A stretch of 64,000 nt of DNA from Pseudoips prasinana (taxonomy: Eukaryota; Arthropoda; Insecta; Lepidoptera; Nolidae): assembly GCA_951640165.1 (NCBI GenBank), contig OX621240.1, positions 36,150,713 to 36,214,712 on the forward strand, read 5' to 3'. The notes beneath the pieces are model-generated. The model had not been told where the DNA came from, searched no databases, and saw nothing but the letters and a program-made list of their open reading frames with translations. A program made the translations under genes and the position numbers. Shown here piece by piece: positions 41,910 through 51,998 of this stretch. The number at the start of each line of letters is the position of its first letter. The stretch's first letter is position 1.

Positions 41910-42215
41910 AGAAGTTATACTTCTTAATATACAACTTGAATATAGTTATCAATTTTCATACCACCTAGAACTAACGTCATGCTGTTATTTTTACGATGCG
42001 CGCGCATCGTAAAAATTCACTCTGATACATTTTCATACCACCTAGAACTAACTTCATGCTGTTATTTTTACGATGCGCGCGCATCGTAAAAATTCACTCT
42101 CATACCACCTAGAACTAACTTCATGCTGTTAAATTATTTGGTGTCGGTATGCGCGCGCATCGTAAAAATTCACTCTCATCATTTTTCTCCATCGCGCCAA
42201 AAGAAGTATAACTTC
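41910..42215. repeat. Triplicated unit with perfect 28-bp palindromes
   Basis: Units at 41,957, 42,034 and 42,101 each start 'cataccacctagaactaac' and end 'catcgtaaaaattcactct'. Units 1 and 2 carry a perfect palindrome (41,988-42,015 in unit 1; half-site 'tttttacgatgcgc'); unit 3 keeps only its right half. The block is flanked by 'agaagttatacttctt' (41,910) and 'aagaagtataacttc' (42,201), an outer inverted pair. Confidence 0.8.
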
Positions 42216-42219
42216 AATA

Positions 42220-42337
42220 GGCAAATTTTACAGTTCGCCTATACTGCCATGCATAGCAAATATCAGATTACGGCCGTAACAATCTGAAATTTGCCGTTGC
42301 AAATGGATGGGAGTATAGGCGCACTGTAAAATTTGCC
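42220..42337. repeat. MITE, 118 bp
   Basis: 'ggcaaattttacag' then 'cgcctatactgccat' on the left, 'atgggagtataggcg' then 'ctgtaaaatttgcc' on the right. Confidence 0.75.
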
Positions 42338-42526
42338 GTGATAGACATGGTGCATGATGCCGTGATGCTACTCTATGAAGCCGTAATAACGTCACATTTA
42401 CCTTGATGTATGATTTTCTACGACGGCTTTGACGTTTTATGCTTTCCGGTTGAGCTATATGTACGGCTGTGTATATATGAATATACATATCATAGATAAA
42501 CCATACACAGAACAAATAAACGTGAC

Positions 42527-42651
42527 TGATTTTAAGTGAAACTTATACTTACAATTTTCTTGGAGACTTTCCATCTGGGCTCAGGAGAGGTTGATACTGT
42601 TGACAGCGCAACAAAACAAGCAAATACAAAAAAGAATATCTTAGTGAAATT
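42527..42651 (-). pseudogene. Inverted cecropin exon 1 copy without a start codon
   Basis: Read leftward this matches exon 1 of the intact gene from codon 2 to the splice donor (exon part 42,651-42,553) and about 25 bases of intron (to about 42,527). It keeps [18 protein letters not shown] and PEPRWKV with three residue changes, so it is recent. The ATG is replaced by GGC exactly where a terminal-inverted-repeat element begins, and an in-frame stop lies upstream with no ATG between. No exon 2 is found on this strand. Cecropins are secreted amphipathic peptides that disrupt bacterial membranes; this copy should be silent unless it has gained a distant start. Confidence 0.85.
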
Positions 42652-42918
42652 GCCGTGTATAAGGCTTAACGGTAGACATGTCTAAGAAATTACAATACTT
42701 AATATAAAAAAAAAAATAATGGTCATTTTTGAAAAGGAAGTTTCTTTAGGCGTGTTGAGCACTTTTCGGTTGAGCATAAATCATAGAACTCGCGTCAACG
42801 TCACGTCAAGCTTCTCATGAGCTATATGTAGCTCATGAGAAGCGTGACTATGAGAATATTTTTATATAAAGAATTGTAATTTCTTAGACATGTCTACCGT
42901 TAAGCCTTAAACACGGCA
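42651..42918. mobile_element. Element with about 50-bp terminal inverted repeats, 268 bp
   Basis: The left arm (42,651-42,700) starts 'tgccgtgtataaggcttaac' and continues 'ggtagacatgtctaagaaat'; the right arm (42,869-42,918) is its complement with two or three differences. An inner palindrome, 'cttctcatgagctatatgta' then 'gctcatgagaag', is at 42,811-42,842. No coding capacity and no clear target duplication. Confidence 0.8.
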
Positions 42919-43071
42919 AAGTAAATAATGACATAGGTCGCAGCTGCAAGCCATACAAAGTATGTCATATGATAATAATAGACGTGTATTTGTAAAAATT
43001 AAGCAAACAGATCTTTTTAGGTATTTTGAAATTTTATGATCTGTAAGTAGATCGATTTATTGTTTAAATTG

Positions 43072-43303
43072 TTGTGTGGTGACGGCATAGAATATCATCA
43101 CCCCATCTCATCCCGTGGGGGCGTAAAAATCGACCAAGGGAATACCTACCAGAGAACGGGCAGCAGCGTTTTTCTTAGAACTATAACCATTAAACTGCGA
43201 TCGCCATCCCGTCTGCCAAGCGTGGCGATTATGGCATATCCCCCTATTCTCTAGCGAGACTTTTGTCCAGCAATGGACGTACTTTGGCTGGCATGATGAC
43301 TGT
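43072..43303 (+). repeat. SINE family C with RTE-like tail
   Basis: 'gtgtggtgacggcatagaat', 'caccccatctcatcccgtgg', 'cgtggcgattatggcatatc', tail 'ttttgtccagcaatggacgt'. Confidence 0.75.
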
Positions 43304-43452
43304 TTAAATTGAGTGACTCGAAAGAGGTCCAGTTTAATGGGTGGAGTGAGTGACTTAAAAGTGGATCAGTTTAGTCAGATTAATCCTTTAGTTTTTTTTA
43401 AATCTAAATAAAAAGTCATGCAAGTCTATTGCACTACATTTCTGTTCATCAC

Positions 43453-43774
43453 ATCTATACATATAATAAAGTCGTAGGAAAGTCAAAACTGTACATTAAA
43501 TTTTTTTTTAAAAGGATTCTTGGGCTTTGATCTGCAATCGATATCGAAGCCAAAAATATAGTTTTTAGAATTTTTATCCGTGTTTCTGTTTGTCTGTATG
43601 TATGTCCGGGCTAAACTCAAAAAGTACTGCATGGATTTACTTCAAATTTTGCATGAATATTACTAAGAGGTCTGGTCAACATATGCTACATATTATCACG
43701 CTATCACCTACGGGGGAGGAGCTATGCTAAGTTATAAAATTTAACGCGGGTAAAACCACGGGGCACAGCTAGTA
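43453..43774 (-). repeat. Family P retroposon
   Basis: 'cgtaggaaagtcaaaactgt' at the left, 'accacggggcacagctag' at the right. 43,775-44,078 is AT-rich and may include distal cecropin control sequence. Confidence 0.8.
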
Positions 43775-44078
43775 TTTTATAAATTATTTTATAACCATAG
43801 ATATTGAATTCTTCATTCGTAATAAATAATGGTCTTATAATAGCATTTACGTAGTGTTTTCGTCATGTAGTCAGTCAAAGTCTGGTAAAGTGAGTCAGTC
43901 AAGTCAAAGACCTATCTAGGAAAAGAGATAACCTTAAACTTGAACCGACGTCTTAGAAAGTTAAGTAATCTTAATCCGATAGCGCAATAATATATTGATA
44001 ACCTTATTATCTAACCTTTTAATTATGAGTAAAATGTATTACGCATTTTTTACTACAATATATTTGCATCATAATACC

Positions 44079-44088
44079 GGGACTTCCC
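44079..44088 (+). promoter_or_regulatory. NF-kB/Rel site upstream of cecropin
   Basis: GGGACTTCCC, a full consensus kB decamer, lies 149 bases upstream of the TATA box. Rel proteins bind such sites in insect cecropin promoters on infection. Confidence 0.7.
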
Positions 44089-44104
44089 TACAGTCCCCAT
44101 GTCA

Positions 44105-44111
44105 CTTATCA
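44105..44111 (-). promoter_or_regulatory. GATA-factor motif
   Basis: CTTATCA (TGATAAG on the minus strand) lies 16 bases after the kB site. Close kB-GATA pairing is known from fat-body immune promoters. Confidence 0.45.
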
Positions 44112-44236
44112 ATGCAAATAACTCGCGGTTACACGACATTTTAAATACACTTTAATCAACATGTATTACAGTTTATTTTGGCTTGGCTAATAGCTGCAGT
44201 TAAATAAACTCAGCTATATCTTGGTAAGTTGAATAG

Positions 44237-44244
44237 TATATAAG
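44237..44244 (+). promoter_or_regulatory. TATA box of cecropin
   Basis: TATATAAG, with an initiator-like 'tcattac' about 25-30 bases downstream (44,268). This predicts a 5' leader of roughly 70 bases. Confidence 0.65.
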
Positions 44245-44340
44245 ATGATACTTCTTTGAGAAGAACATCATTACAATAGCATCCGCTAAACAGTAAACAT
44301 TTAAATTTTAAAATTGACTATAAGTAATACATTTCCAAAA

Positions 44341-45527
44341 ATGAATTTCACTAAGATATTCTTTTTTGTTTTTGCTTGTATTGTTGCGCTGTCAACAGTA
44401 TCTGCCTCTCCTGAGCCCAGATGGAAAGTCTTCAAGAAAATTGTAAGTATAAGTTTCACTTAAATCATAATGTCGGCTGAATAGAACCTACGGCCGCTAG
44501 AGCTGACAGTTACTTTAGTGACCACGAACTGTCAATGACAGACCAACATCTACTGGTTGGCCCTGGCCGCTAAGCCAGAGGTCGTGGGTTCGATCCACAC
44601 CCGGGACGTATCTTTGTGTGATGAGCAAGATTATTGTCGGGGTGTATGTGTATGTATATTAGAAGACGCAGGTTGCTAGTCTGATTCAAGATTGAAGGGA
44701 GAAGAGTCTGATTAGTCGTAGGTTAGATTCCCACCGCGGTAATTTTTTGTGTGAAGAGCACGCTTACTTGTTCTGTGTATGGGTGTATCGAAAATTTGAA
44801 TGTATTTAGTAATATATAAGTATATTTATCAGTTGTCCGATGACAGTAGTAGGGGCTCTGCCTTGTTTGGGATTAGAAGGAAGTTAGGCAAGATTTAAAA
44901 AAACCTTAAGTAGACGCAGCGTGGGCTTCCCGACGAACTGAACTGTAAGACCGGCCTTTGTGGAAATCTTTCAATTGGCGGCCTTATCACAAAGTGTTAT
45001 CTATTCCAGACCATCTAGGTAGTGAAAACCAGAAAACCATCCAGACAATATGTATGTAGTAAAATATAACTAAAACTATAAATTTCGATAATTAAACCTA
45101 AACATAATCTCTTTGACAATAACTTAATACAAGCTAAATATCAGTACTATTATAAATATTTTTTTAATTTTTTTTAACAATCCATGTACCTAAATATCTA
45201 TATGTAACTAGAAATAATTATGTATAATTAACTATATTACTACAAACATGTTCTTACTATTTACACGCGCTTTTTTAAAGTCTACGTGACTAAAAACCTT
45301 TTTTATTTATTTTCTTTTTTTATTTAAGGAGTTACAGAGATAGGGCAGTTGGAATTGTACAAATTTTATTATGATGATAATAATAAAGCAAATAAAACTT
45401 AAACTAATAACTAATGTCCACTACTTCTTTTTTCCAGGAGAAAGTTGGCCGTAACATCAGAGACGGAGTCATTAAAGCGGGTCCAGCAGTAGCCGTAGTG
45501 GGCCAAGCAGCTACGATAGGCAAATAA
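44341..45527 (+). CDS. Cec: Cecropin (A/B type), 2 exons, 63 aa
   Basis: Exon 1 is 44,341-44,442 (34 codons) and exon 2 is 45,438-45,527, joined GT-AG in phase 0. Residues 1-22 are a signal peptide ([22 protein letters not shown]), then the dipeptide-cleaved SPEP, then a mature peptide of about 37 residues starting [18 protein letters not shown]. The N-terminal half is a basic amphipathic helix; AGPAVAVVG forms the hinge and hydrophobic C-terminal helix. The terminal Gly-Lys suggests trimming and C-terminal amidation. The peptide is secreted into haemolymph and kills bacteria by permeabilising membranes. Length, intron position and sequence match Lepidopteran cecropins. kB, GATA and TATA motifs precede it, and a polyadenylation signal follows. 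The intron carries SINE and family A insertions but is otherwise normal. I am sure of the family, not of the paralogue. Confidence 0.96.
44545..44900 (+). repeat. SINE family T2 in the cecropin intron
   Basis: 'gtcgtgggttcgatccacac' (B-box), 'tttgtgtgatgagcaagatt', and a second body start near 44,745 ('tttttgtgtgaagagcacgc'), ending 'tttgggattagaaggaagtt'. It looks like two overlapping copies. Confidence 0.65.
45100..45320 (-). repeat. Repeat family A in the cecropin intron
   Basis: The complement of 'tacaaacatgttcttactat', 'ttacacgcgcttttttaaag', 'tctacgtgactaaaaacctt'. Confidence 0.65.
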
Positions 45528-45586
45528 TTTATCTCCATTAAGCTATTTAGAATTAATTTACAGTATTTTTAAATATTTAATGTGTA

Positions 45587-45592
45587 AATAAA
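45587..45592 (+). terminator. Polyadenylation signal of cecropin
   Basis: AATAAA lies 60 bases after the cecropin stop codon. Confidence 0.75.
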
Positions 45593-45647
45593 ATATGTTT
45601 AAGTAATTACTTCTATTATGATTGCATTACCTGTAGACTTAGTACAC

Positions 45648-45762
45648 ACGGCTACAGATCAAGCTATACATATCCAGTATAAGCTGATCTCGTGTTGTAT
45701 AGGATTTCCATTCAAGGAGAGGTCAGTTTATATTGGAAAGGTGTAGCTTGATGTGTAGCCGT
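45648..45762. repeat. MITE family M4 (best copy)
   Basis: Left 'acggctacagatcaagctat' with 'acatatccagtataagctga'; right 'tcagtttatattggaaaggt' with 'gtagcttgatgtgtagccgt'. 45,770-46,280 holds no gene that I recognise; 'gaaaccgcggggcatagtta' at 45,990 is a family P remnant. Confidence 0.75.
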
Positions 45763-46283
45763 ACGTACCTACGTGTCAATAGAAAAAGATAGAGATAGAA
45801 GAACGTGTCAACGTATCTGAACGATATATGTTTCGTAACTTGATACGGTATCACGACTGTAACCAAGCATAGCGTTGCAAGTCCGTCGAAAGCTTAAAAC
45901 GTGTTGGTACGTTATTTTTTTTGAAAAGCTCATACTAACATATTCTCCTGGTCGATTTCGACCACGGCGGTCAATCTCTATGGAGGGTGAAACCGCGGGG
46001 CATAGTTAGTTTTAACTATATTAATCTCAAAAGACAACCCAAATATTTTATATCAAACTTTGTTCCGCACGAGTTGTCCCTCCATTCTGAGCCTTAAATA
46101 AGGTCAGAAACAAGTTCAAGTGTAATTACATAATGGTAAGTCTACTTATGTGTTTATCTGTATTATATATAGGCACTTTTAAGTGATAAGGTACTCAATT
46201 AAGCTTGTATGAACTAATAAAGAGAATGGAAATACTAATAGCGACATATTTCACATTTTAATGTGTGTAACATACTTTCTTAC

Positions 46284-46660
46284 TTAAATATAGGCAGTGG
46301 CCTACTAAACAGCTTGAACAACTCTGACTCTAGGTCTAGTGTCAGAGTTATTAACTTACCTAGTAGGCCTCCAACATGCATACCCGCGTTCCCGGGACTC
46401 CCCCCATTAGGCGCCAAGAGAAGTCCACGGCAGGTAGGTTTAGTCGGTGTAAGTCCGACATACCCAACCGTAGACACTTTTTGCGGGTGGCATGCGTAGG
46501 CATTCCCCCTGCCTTACCAAAAGAAATCCAAAAAAAAAAAGGCCTCCACATGGCTTAACGACTGTTGTCTAATGACCAAACAACCGGACCGACTTCTTAA
46601 AGTGTACTCCGAAACACGGAGACGTTAAAAAATTAAACCACTTTACCTAGAAATAGTTAT
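46284..46660. repeat. 5S-derived SINE ends, inverted, with a nested insertion
   Basis: A sense 3' end ('ggcctactaaacagcttgaa') meets an antisense copy ('gtgtcagagttattaactta' then 'cctagtaggcct'), making a hairpin of about 70 bases at 46,284-46,370. The antisense copy is cut at 46,379 and resumes at 46,541 with 'ggcctccacatggcttaacg'. Confidence 0.65.
46379..46540 (+). mobile_element. Short poly(A) retroposon with target duplication
   Basis: 162 bp starting 'catacccgcgttcccgggac' and ending in an A run (46,530-46,540). It is flanked by 'aggcctccaacatg' (left) and 'aggcctccacatg' (right), a 13-14 bp target duplication with one indel. GC-rich interior with 'ggtgtaagtccgacatacc'. Probably a 5'-truncated LINE 3' UTR or a short SINE; family unknown. 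Confidence 0.7.
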
Positions 46661-47934
46661 GTATACATACTATAGTACTACCTCCTCCATAGAAGTCGTT
46701 TAAAAATATGGTCTTACGAGCGTTTTGGCAAGTAACAAGTGGCTTCTGTGGTGACTGTTTTTGTACTACTTATCGAATTGAACGGCAATAATTTCTTCTT
46801 ATCTGTTGCTTACTTCTGAATAAGTTTTTATTCGATTCTGAGGACAGTAATCACATTAATTTATAGGCCTGTAATACTTAGAACGTGCTGGCTGGCGGCT
46901 TTTTTTTTAATTCGAACGAGTTTTGTTTTCTTTTTTTAAACTTAACATGGACTACAAAAAAAGAGTTGTTAATATTATGTTCAAATATTTAAAAATAGAA
47001 AGTAAAAACGTTTGTAATGTACTGGCCATAAAGAAATTTTTAATTAAGACCGCAACGGAATTAGCGCTAACTTAAAACTAAATTGGTCTGAAAGTTGTGT
47101 TAAAAATGTTCTTTTGTTGTGGTGTGGCTGAAGTTTTGCTCGTGACTAAAGGATGCACTTGTGATTTTAGATGTCTTGTTGAAATGAAAATTTTGATGAT
47201 CTTATGTCAAGCTCGCCAAAAAGTGTGATTCTTGTCAATAGTGAAAACACAGGTTAATTACCCCCTATTCACAAAAACTGCATTTCTCGTAATTTTTACA
47301 AAATATAGGGATATGTTGTTAATTTAAACATAGAAATTAAATTAAGAAGCTAGACTGCAAGACTAGATGTGGTAAATATAATTAATATTAACCAAATCCA
47401 ATCTTGCAATCTAGCTTTAAATTTTGATACGCTTGAAATGTACTTGATCGCTCGCACATAGGCAGGCACACTTTATTGCACAACCAAACAATACATTTAT
47501 ACACAGATAGATCGCATTACGTAAAATAACATGAATTTTATAGAGACAGACCCTTTCGCCAGAAGTGGAACTTACATCCATATCACCTGGATGAATGTTA
47601 GTCTACCATCGTGCGTTTCACAAGAAACTTATTACCGCGCACTGCCACACGGTGGAATCAATGAACATCGGAGGTATTTCCGACAAGCCCCTGGCTTTAA
47701 GGGCTAAGTCGCTGAACATCGATTTCTTAAATGGCGTTCAAATAAATGAAGGTTAAAAATGAGTTAATAAATCGTTAAAACGGCTTCCATGACCACATGT
47801 GACGTCATAAATGGTCCGGAACCGATTGTCAACGGTGAAGCCGATTTAACAATTGATTAAGTCATTTTTAACCTTTTTTGTATGGTAGAGCCCCAGTATG
47901 ACATGGCAACCGTCAAAAAACGAGTCTATTCCTT
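46661..47934. other. Mostly unrecognised sequence with one hairpin
   Basis: No gene supported. An imperfect hairpin at 47,345-47,416 pairs 'aagctagactgcaagactag' with 'caatcttgcaatctagcttt' about a short AT loop. The block 'gaccctttcgccagaagtgg' near 47,549 looks like a repeat remnant. The A-rich 47,000 region shows nothing. Confidence 0.35.
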
Positions 47935-48030
47935 TCTCAAAGGCCGGCAACGTAGTTGCAGCCCTGGTGTTTATTATTTACCATCAGATGACCCGCTTAT
48001 TCTTTTGCCTTGCTATATAATAATAATAAA
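47935..48030 (+). repeat. Short 'ggccggcaacg' retroposon copy
   Basis: 'ctcaaaggccggcaacgtag' and 'ttaccatcagatgacccgct' match 1,655-1,968. 48,031-48,349 is AT-rich and unrecognised. Confidence 0.6.
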
Positions 48031-48349
48031 TCCATTTATTTCAGGTAAGTTACACCCATCATAACATAATAATAAAATAAATTAAATGTATAAATTAGAA
48101 ATATCTAATAATAATAAAATCATACAATAAACCAAATAATAATTAATAATAATAAAAACAAATACTAATAAAAATTATAATTATATTATAAAACAGGTAA
48201 TATAACGACGTAAGACGTGATTAAAGCCAACAATTATCTACTAAAAACTTATAAGGTGTTGGGAGCTACGCAACCGAACAAGTCAGCGTTTTCGTTTTCC
48301 ATATGGGCATCGCAAGCATTGGTACGCGTTTCCTTTAAAAAATTAATAC

Positions 48350-48725
48350 TGCCTCGTTGGTCTAGCGGTAGCGAGTTCACCCGCAGATAACGAGGTCCTG
48401 GGTTCAAATCCCGCGTCGGGCATAAAGTGATTTTGGGACTTTTCTGTAAAAAGAAAAATTTCTCAGCATCAGCCCGAAGTCTGGGAGTTGGCGGTATTAT
48501 ACCACCGTGCCTCGGAGAGCACGTAAGGCCGTCGGTCCTGTGCCTGACCTCTTTCCGGTCGTGTCGCTAGGCGTCCCATCGGATCATGAGACTGATGGAA
48601 TAGAAAGTGCTCCTGTGTTTGCGCACACACTTGAACACTATAATACGTCCCGCGCAGATGGCCAATCTCTGTTGAGACTGGCTGCCGTGGCCGAAATTCG
48701 GCTAGGAGGATATTATTATTATAAA
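48350..48725 (+). repeat. tRNA-derived SINE family T1 (fullest copy)
   Basis: tRNA-like head: 'tggtctagcggtagcgagtt' (A-box) and 'gggttcaaatcccgcgtcgg' (B-box). Body: 'gcatcagcccgaagtctggg', 'ctcggagagcacgtaaggcc', 'tcatgagactgatggaatag'. 3' end: 'ccgaaattcggctaggagga' and a tat repeat. Transcription would use the internal Pol III boxes. Confidence 0.85.
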
Positions 48726-49860
48726 TTAATAACAATTTTATTTAGTTCGCAAACCGCCAGCGACCGAGCTCATAACATTTAACCATAAGTACGAGTAGTT
48801 TACCATAAACCATTTAATTATAATCTAGCATTTATAATAGTATCAACTGACCATTTTAGTTTATATTACCATTGTTAACCATTAGATATTAGTTGTGGAT
48901 ACAATAGTTTTTATCAATAACTTCAGTTCTTTTAATAAACCACTAAAAACCAATAAGGAGCTCGCAAGTCGCTATATAAGGAATGTCTTAAATTGTATCC
49001 AGAGAATGTGTTTAATCGTTTCTTTACCAGTAAAATTGCCTCCTATATGCAGTGAACACTCTAGTATTTTCTCTGAACATAGTATTTTCTCCTCAGCGCC
49101 CACATAAAAGATGAATAACACTACCTGTTCCGTCGGCCTCCACTGTATCCCAGTATTATGGCGGCGTTATAGCATTATCCCATACGCCTGTCATTTGTTT
49201 TGATTATATCCTAATGTGTTTTATTATTTATACTAGTGAGGTAGCCAAGGTTAGGCGGGAACTATGTGTTGTCAGGAGATGTTCGTGTTACGAAGGCTTT
49301 ATAGTTACGTTGTACGGTTTTATTAAGGGAGGTAGGCACTGTGTTGCGTATTTATGGTTTGTTTTGGTTTGTTTGGATGCTACTTTTTTTTAAAAGAGTC
49401 CCGTATGAAGAGCGCATTTTATATTCCCGCATAGGGCAACAAGTAATGTCAATTAATCAATTAGTTAAATTAAATAAAAATAAATAAATAAAGGATAAGT
49501 ATACTTTTTAAGCCGTTAGAACGCCTGTGGTGCAGGTTTAACCTAGTACAGGCACAAACTGTCTATAGCTTAGTATTAATTATATTTTTAATATAAATAT
49601 ATAAATTTTGTACACATTTTTTCTTGAATAAATTTATTTATTATTTACAAAATTTATTCTGGTCGAATTTCGGCGACGGCGGCCAGTTTCAATGGAATCT
49701 AGCCAATTGCGCGGGACATATAATAGGAACAAGTAATAATAATAATGTATTTATTTATCTCTTTCACAAAGGTTTGGTGAACATGCGAGTATTATGTGAC
49801 AGTGAACAAAATACCTATCATACCTTTGTGAGAGACTGGCGTCTATAGTAGGCCTGGTGA
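48726..49860. other. No gene recognised
   Basis: AT-rich sequence with a partial inverted T1 end near 49,660-49,720 ('ggtcgaatttcggcgacggc', 'gcgcgggacatataatagga'). No coding run I trust. Confidence 0.3.
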
Positions 49861-49865
49861 GCCTA

Positions 49866-49913
49866 GGGAGCCTGGTGATCTGTAAGACCTGTGTTACAGA
49901 TTACCAGGCTCCC
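49866..49913. repeat. Hairpin, 20-bp arms
   Basis: 'gggagcctggtgatctgtaa', loop 'gacctgtg', then 'ttacagattaccaggctccc'; one G-T type mismatch. Confidence 0.75.
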
Positions 49914-50004
49914 ACCTCTGGGTCACATCTTGGTGATAATTACAAATTATTGAAAATACTATGCACTTAATCTAAATATACTATATATAAAAATGAAACT
50001 TACT

Positions 50005-50075
50005 AATTACAATGTTTGTGTAGTGTGAGTGTATGTGTGTGTGTTTGTGAGAGTGTGCAGGTGAGAATTTGTAAG
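50005..50075 (+). repeat. TG-rich low-complexity tract
   Basis: 'agtgtatgtgtgtgtgtttg' and neighbouring gtga/gtgt words. Confidence 0.7.
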
Positions 50076-50231
50076 TGAGTGTTTGTTTGTCCATTTAGCT
50101 TACTTATGATGTACTATATTTAATTAGATCGACATAGTTATCAGGTTTTCAGTATCGTTGTATGATAAATTCTGCAACCACCCTGTTAACTTTACTTTTA
50201 ATTTGAATTTGTTCAAGAAGTAAATGGAAAG

Positions 50232-50287
50232 AATAGAGTTAATTTTGTTGTATAGATATCTATCTATACAACAAAATTAACTCTATT
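50232..50287. repeat. Perfect 27-bp hairpin
   Basis: 'aatagagttaattttgttgt' plus 'atagata', two-base loop, exact complement ending 'ttaactctatt'. Confidence 0.85.
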
Positions 50288-50308
50288 ATAGTATCTGCTG
50301 TGTGCAAA

Positions 50309-50557
50309 TACAAGGGGCACTTTCTATTCCATCAATCTTATGATGCAATGGAACGACTATTAACAAGATCAGAAAGATCAGGTACAGAACCGACGGCTTT
50401 GCGTACTCTCAGAGGCACAGGGGTATAATACTCGACCTGATACTGAGAAATAATCTTTCTTGAAAAACCCCAAAATTAGATTTTGCCATGACCCGGGATC
50501 TGAATCTAAGACCTCATTATCTGCGGTTGAACAAGCTACCGCTAGACCAATGAGGCA
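50309..50557 (-). repeat. SINE family T1
   Basis: 'gcgtactctcagaggcacag', 'catgacccgggatctgaatc', 'acaagctaccgctagaccaa' (A-box complement). Confidence 0.75.
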
Positions 50558-50559
50558 CT

Positions 50560-51584
50560 AGTGTGAGGGTAGTCAGCAGATCTCTAAACTATTACATTGA
50601 TTTCGATGTGACATTTGTTTTATGCTTGTTCCTAAAGCAGTCAGAATGACATATTATTATGTTAGTGTATGAAATGTATTTGATGTTAATCTAGTATTTA
50701 AATTATTTTATCTAATTGAAATTGTATGAATCACATTTATATTATTATTTTGTGCTTTAATGCTATTTTTTTTTCGACATACTTAGGTACATATTTCTAT
50801 CTTCTTCACTATATTAAATTCTTTTTATTTGTATTATTAATGTATTTAGTTTATCAAATATCTGTTATTTCATTTAATTTTATTATAGAATGTAATGGGG
50901 GTTAACTATCCGTGGACCCCACAGTCGGGCGCTATCTGAATATCAGCGCTGTCGCAATATTGCGACGGCCAATGCTGAGATAGATGCCTTTTCACCTAGA
51001 ACGGACTAACGAATATTAAGTACATATAAGATTTTCATAGTTTGTTTTTCTGTTATTGTATAATTTCATTGTTATGTCCGTCCTGGTAATGAATAAATAA
51101 TTTTTTCTTTCTTTCTTATTTTAATGAATTCAAAAAAATGCACTCACGACTATAGTCACTACTACTGTGTCAAATTTGAAGAAACTTATTCAACTGTACA
51201 GGAGAACCAGAACCCTCTAACAATCCGGGGTAAGCGCTCTCTTTTAAGCTACGAACGATACACATTGGCAGATCAAAATTAAGATTACCTTGCCCCTTCC
51301 GGAGGGTGTAGGTGTTATTCATTGACTTTGTTTTCTAGAAACATGGCCGACTGATATGTTCACAGGTGCTGGTTCGAACCCAGCCGGTCGATTAAATTCA
51401 TAGATTCCTATTTTTGCGATTAGATTTATGGTTTGCATTGCCAATAAGCCTATAAAATAAATTTAATATTTTCTTAAAATCATATTGCAGGATGAGTACA
51501 TATACATTTGGTTCAAGATTGTCTCGAAGAAAGAAGTTTTAGGAAGTAAGCATTCTAATTGTAGGATCTCAGTAGGTACCTATA
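50560..51584. other. No gene recognised
   Basis: The stretch 50,890-51,110 ('ccccacagtcgggcgctatc', 'gtcgcaatattgcgacggcc', ending in an aataaataat and ttct-rich tail) looks like a LINE 3' UTR. A small (ttctt)n tract is at 51,098-51,118. Nothing else identified. Confidence 0.35.
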
Positions 51585-51990
51585 TACAATATGTAACTTA
51601 ATTAACGTACACCCTAAAAATAGTTTGTTCAGAATCGTTACTGAATCGATTTATATCATTTTTAATATAGGTAATTTTTTATTCCAAAATAATTAAAACT
51701 ACGGAAATTATTGTCATATTAACCCTGTGCAGTCAAAAACAAATTGAAATGAACCGTAAGTCAAAGTAATAAGACTTTTCAATCGCAGTTTTATTAGTAT
51801 TCATACAAATTCCATCATTCAATACAAAATAAAGAAAAATAAACTTTATTTCAAGAAACTAATTTATTAAATAACAATGCATATACATGTTAAATTAAAA
51901 ATTCAGTGTATGTATTACGATAACAACCTAATATTCTAATTGGGGTGTTTGAGGGTGTGCGTTAATTACGTTACATGTTGTATATGGAAA
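51585..51990. repeat. MITE family M2, inverted relative to 6,947
   Basis: 'caatatgtaacttaattaac' on the left, 'aattacgttacatgttg' on the right, with the interior of 6,947-7,340 in reverse ('ccctgtgcagtcaaaaacaa'). TA at both flanks. Confidence 0.75.
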
Positions 51991-51998
51991 TCTACTTT

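Noticed and set aside
41957..42177. CRISPR or bacterial att-like site
   Set aside because: The palindromic units are tandem without spacers and the context is a eukaryotic genome.
48350..48425. Possible functional tRNA gene
   Set aside because: A and B boxes are present, but the acceptor stem does not close and the sequence continues into the T1 SINE body seen in other copies.
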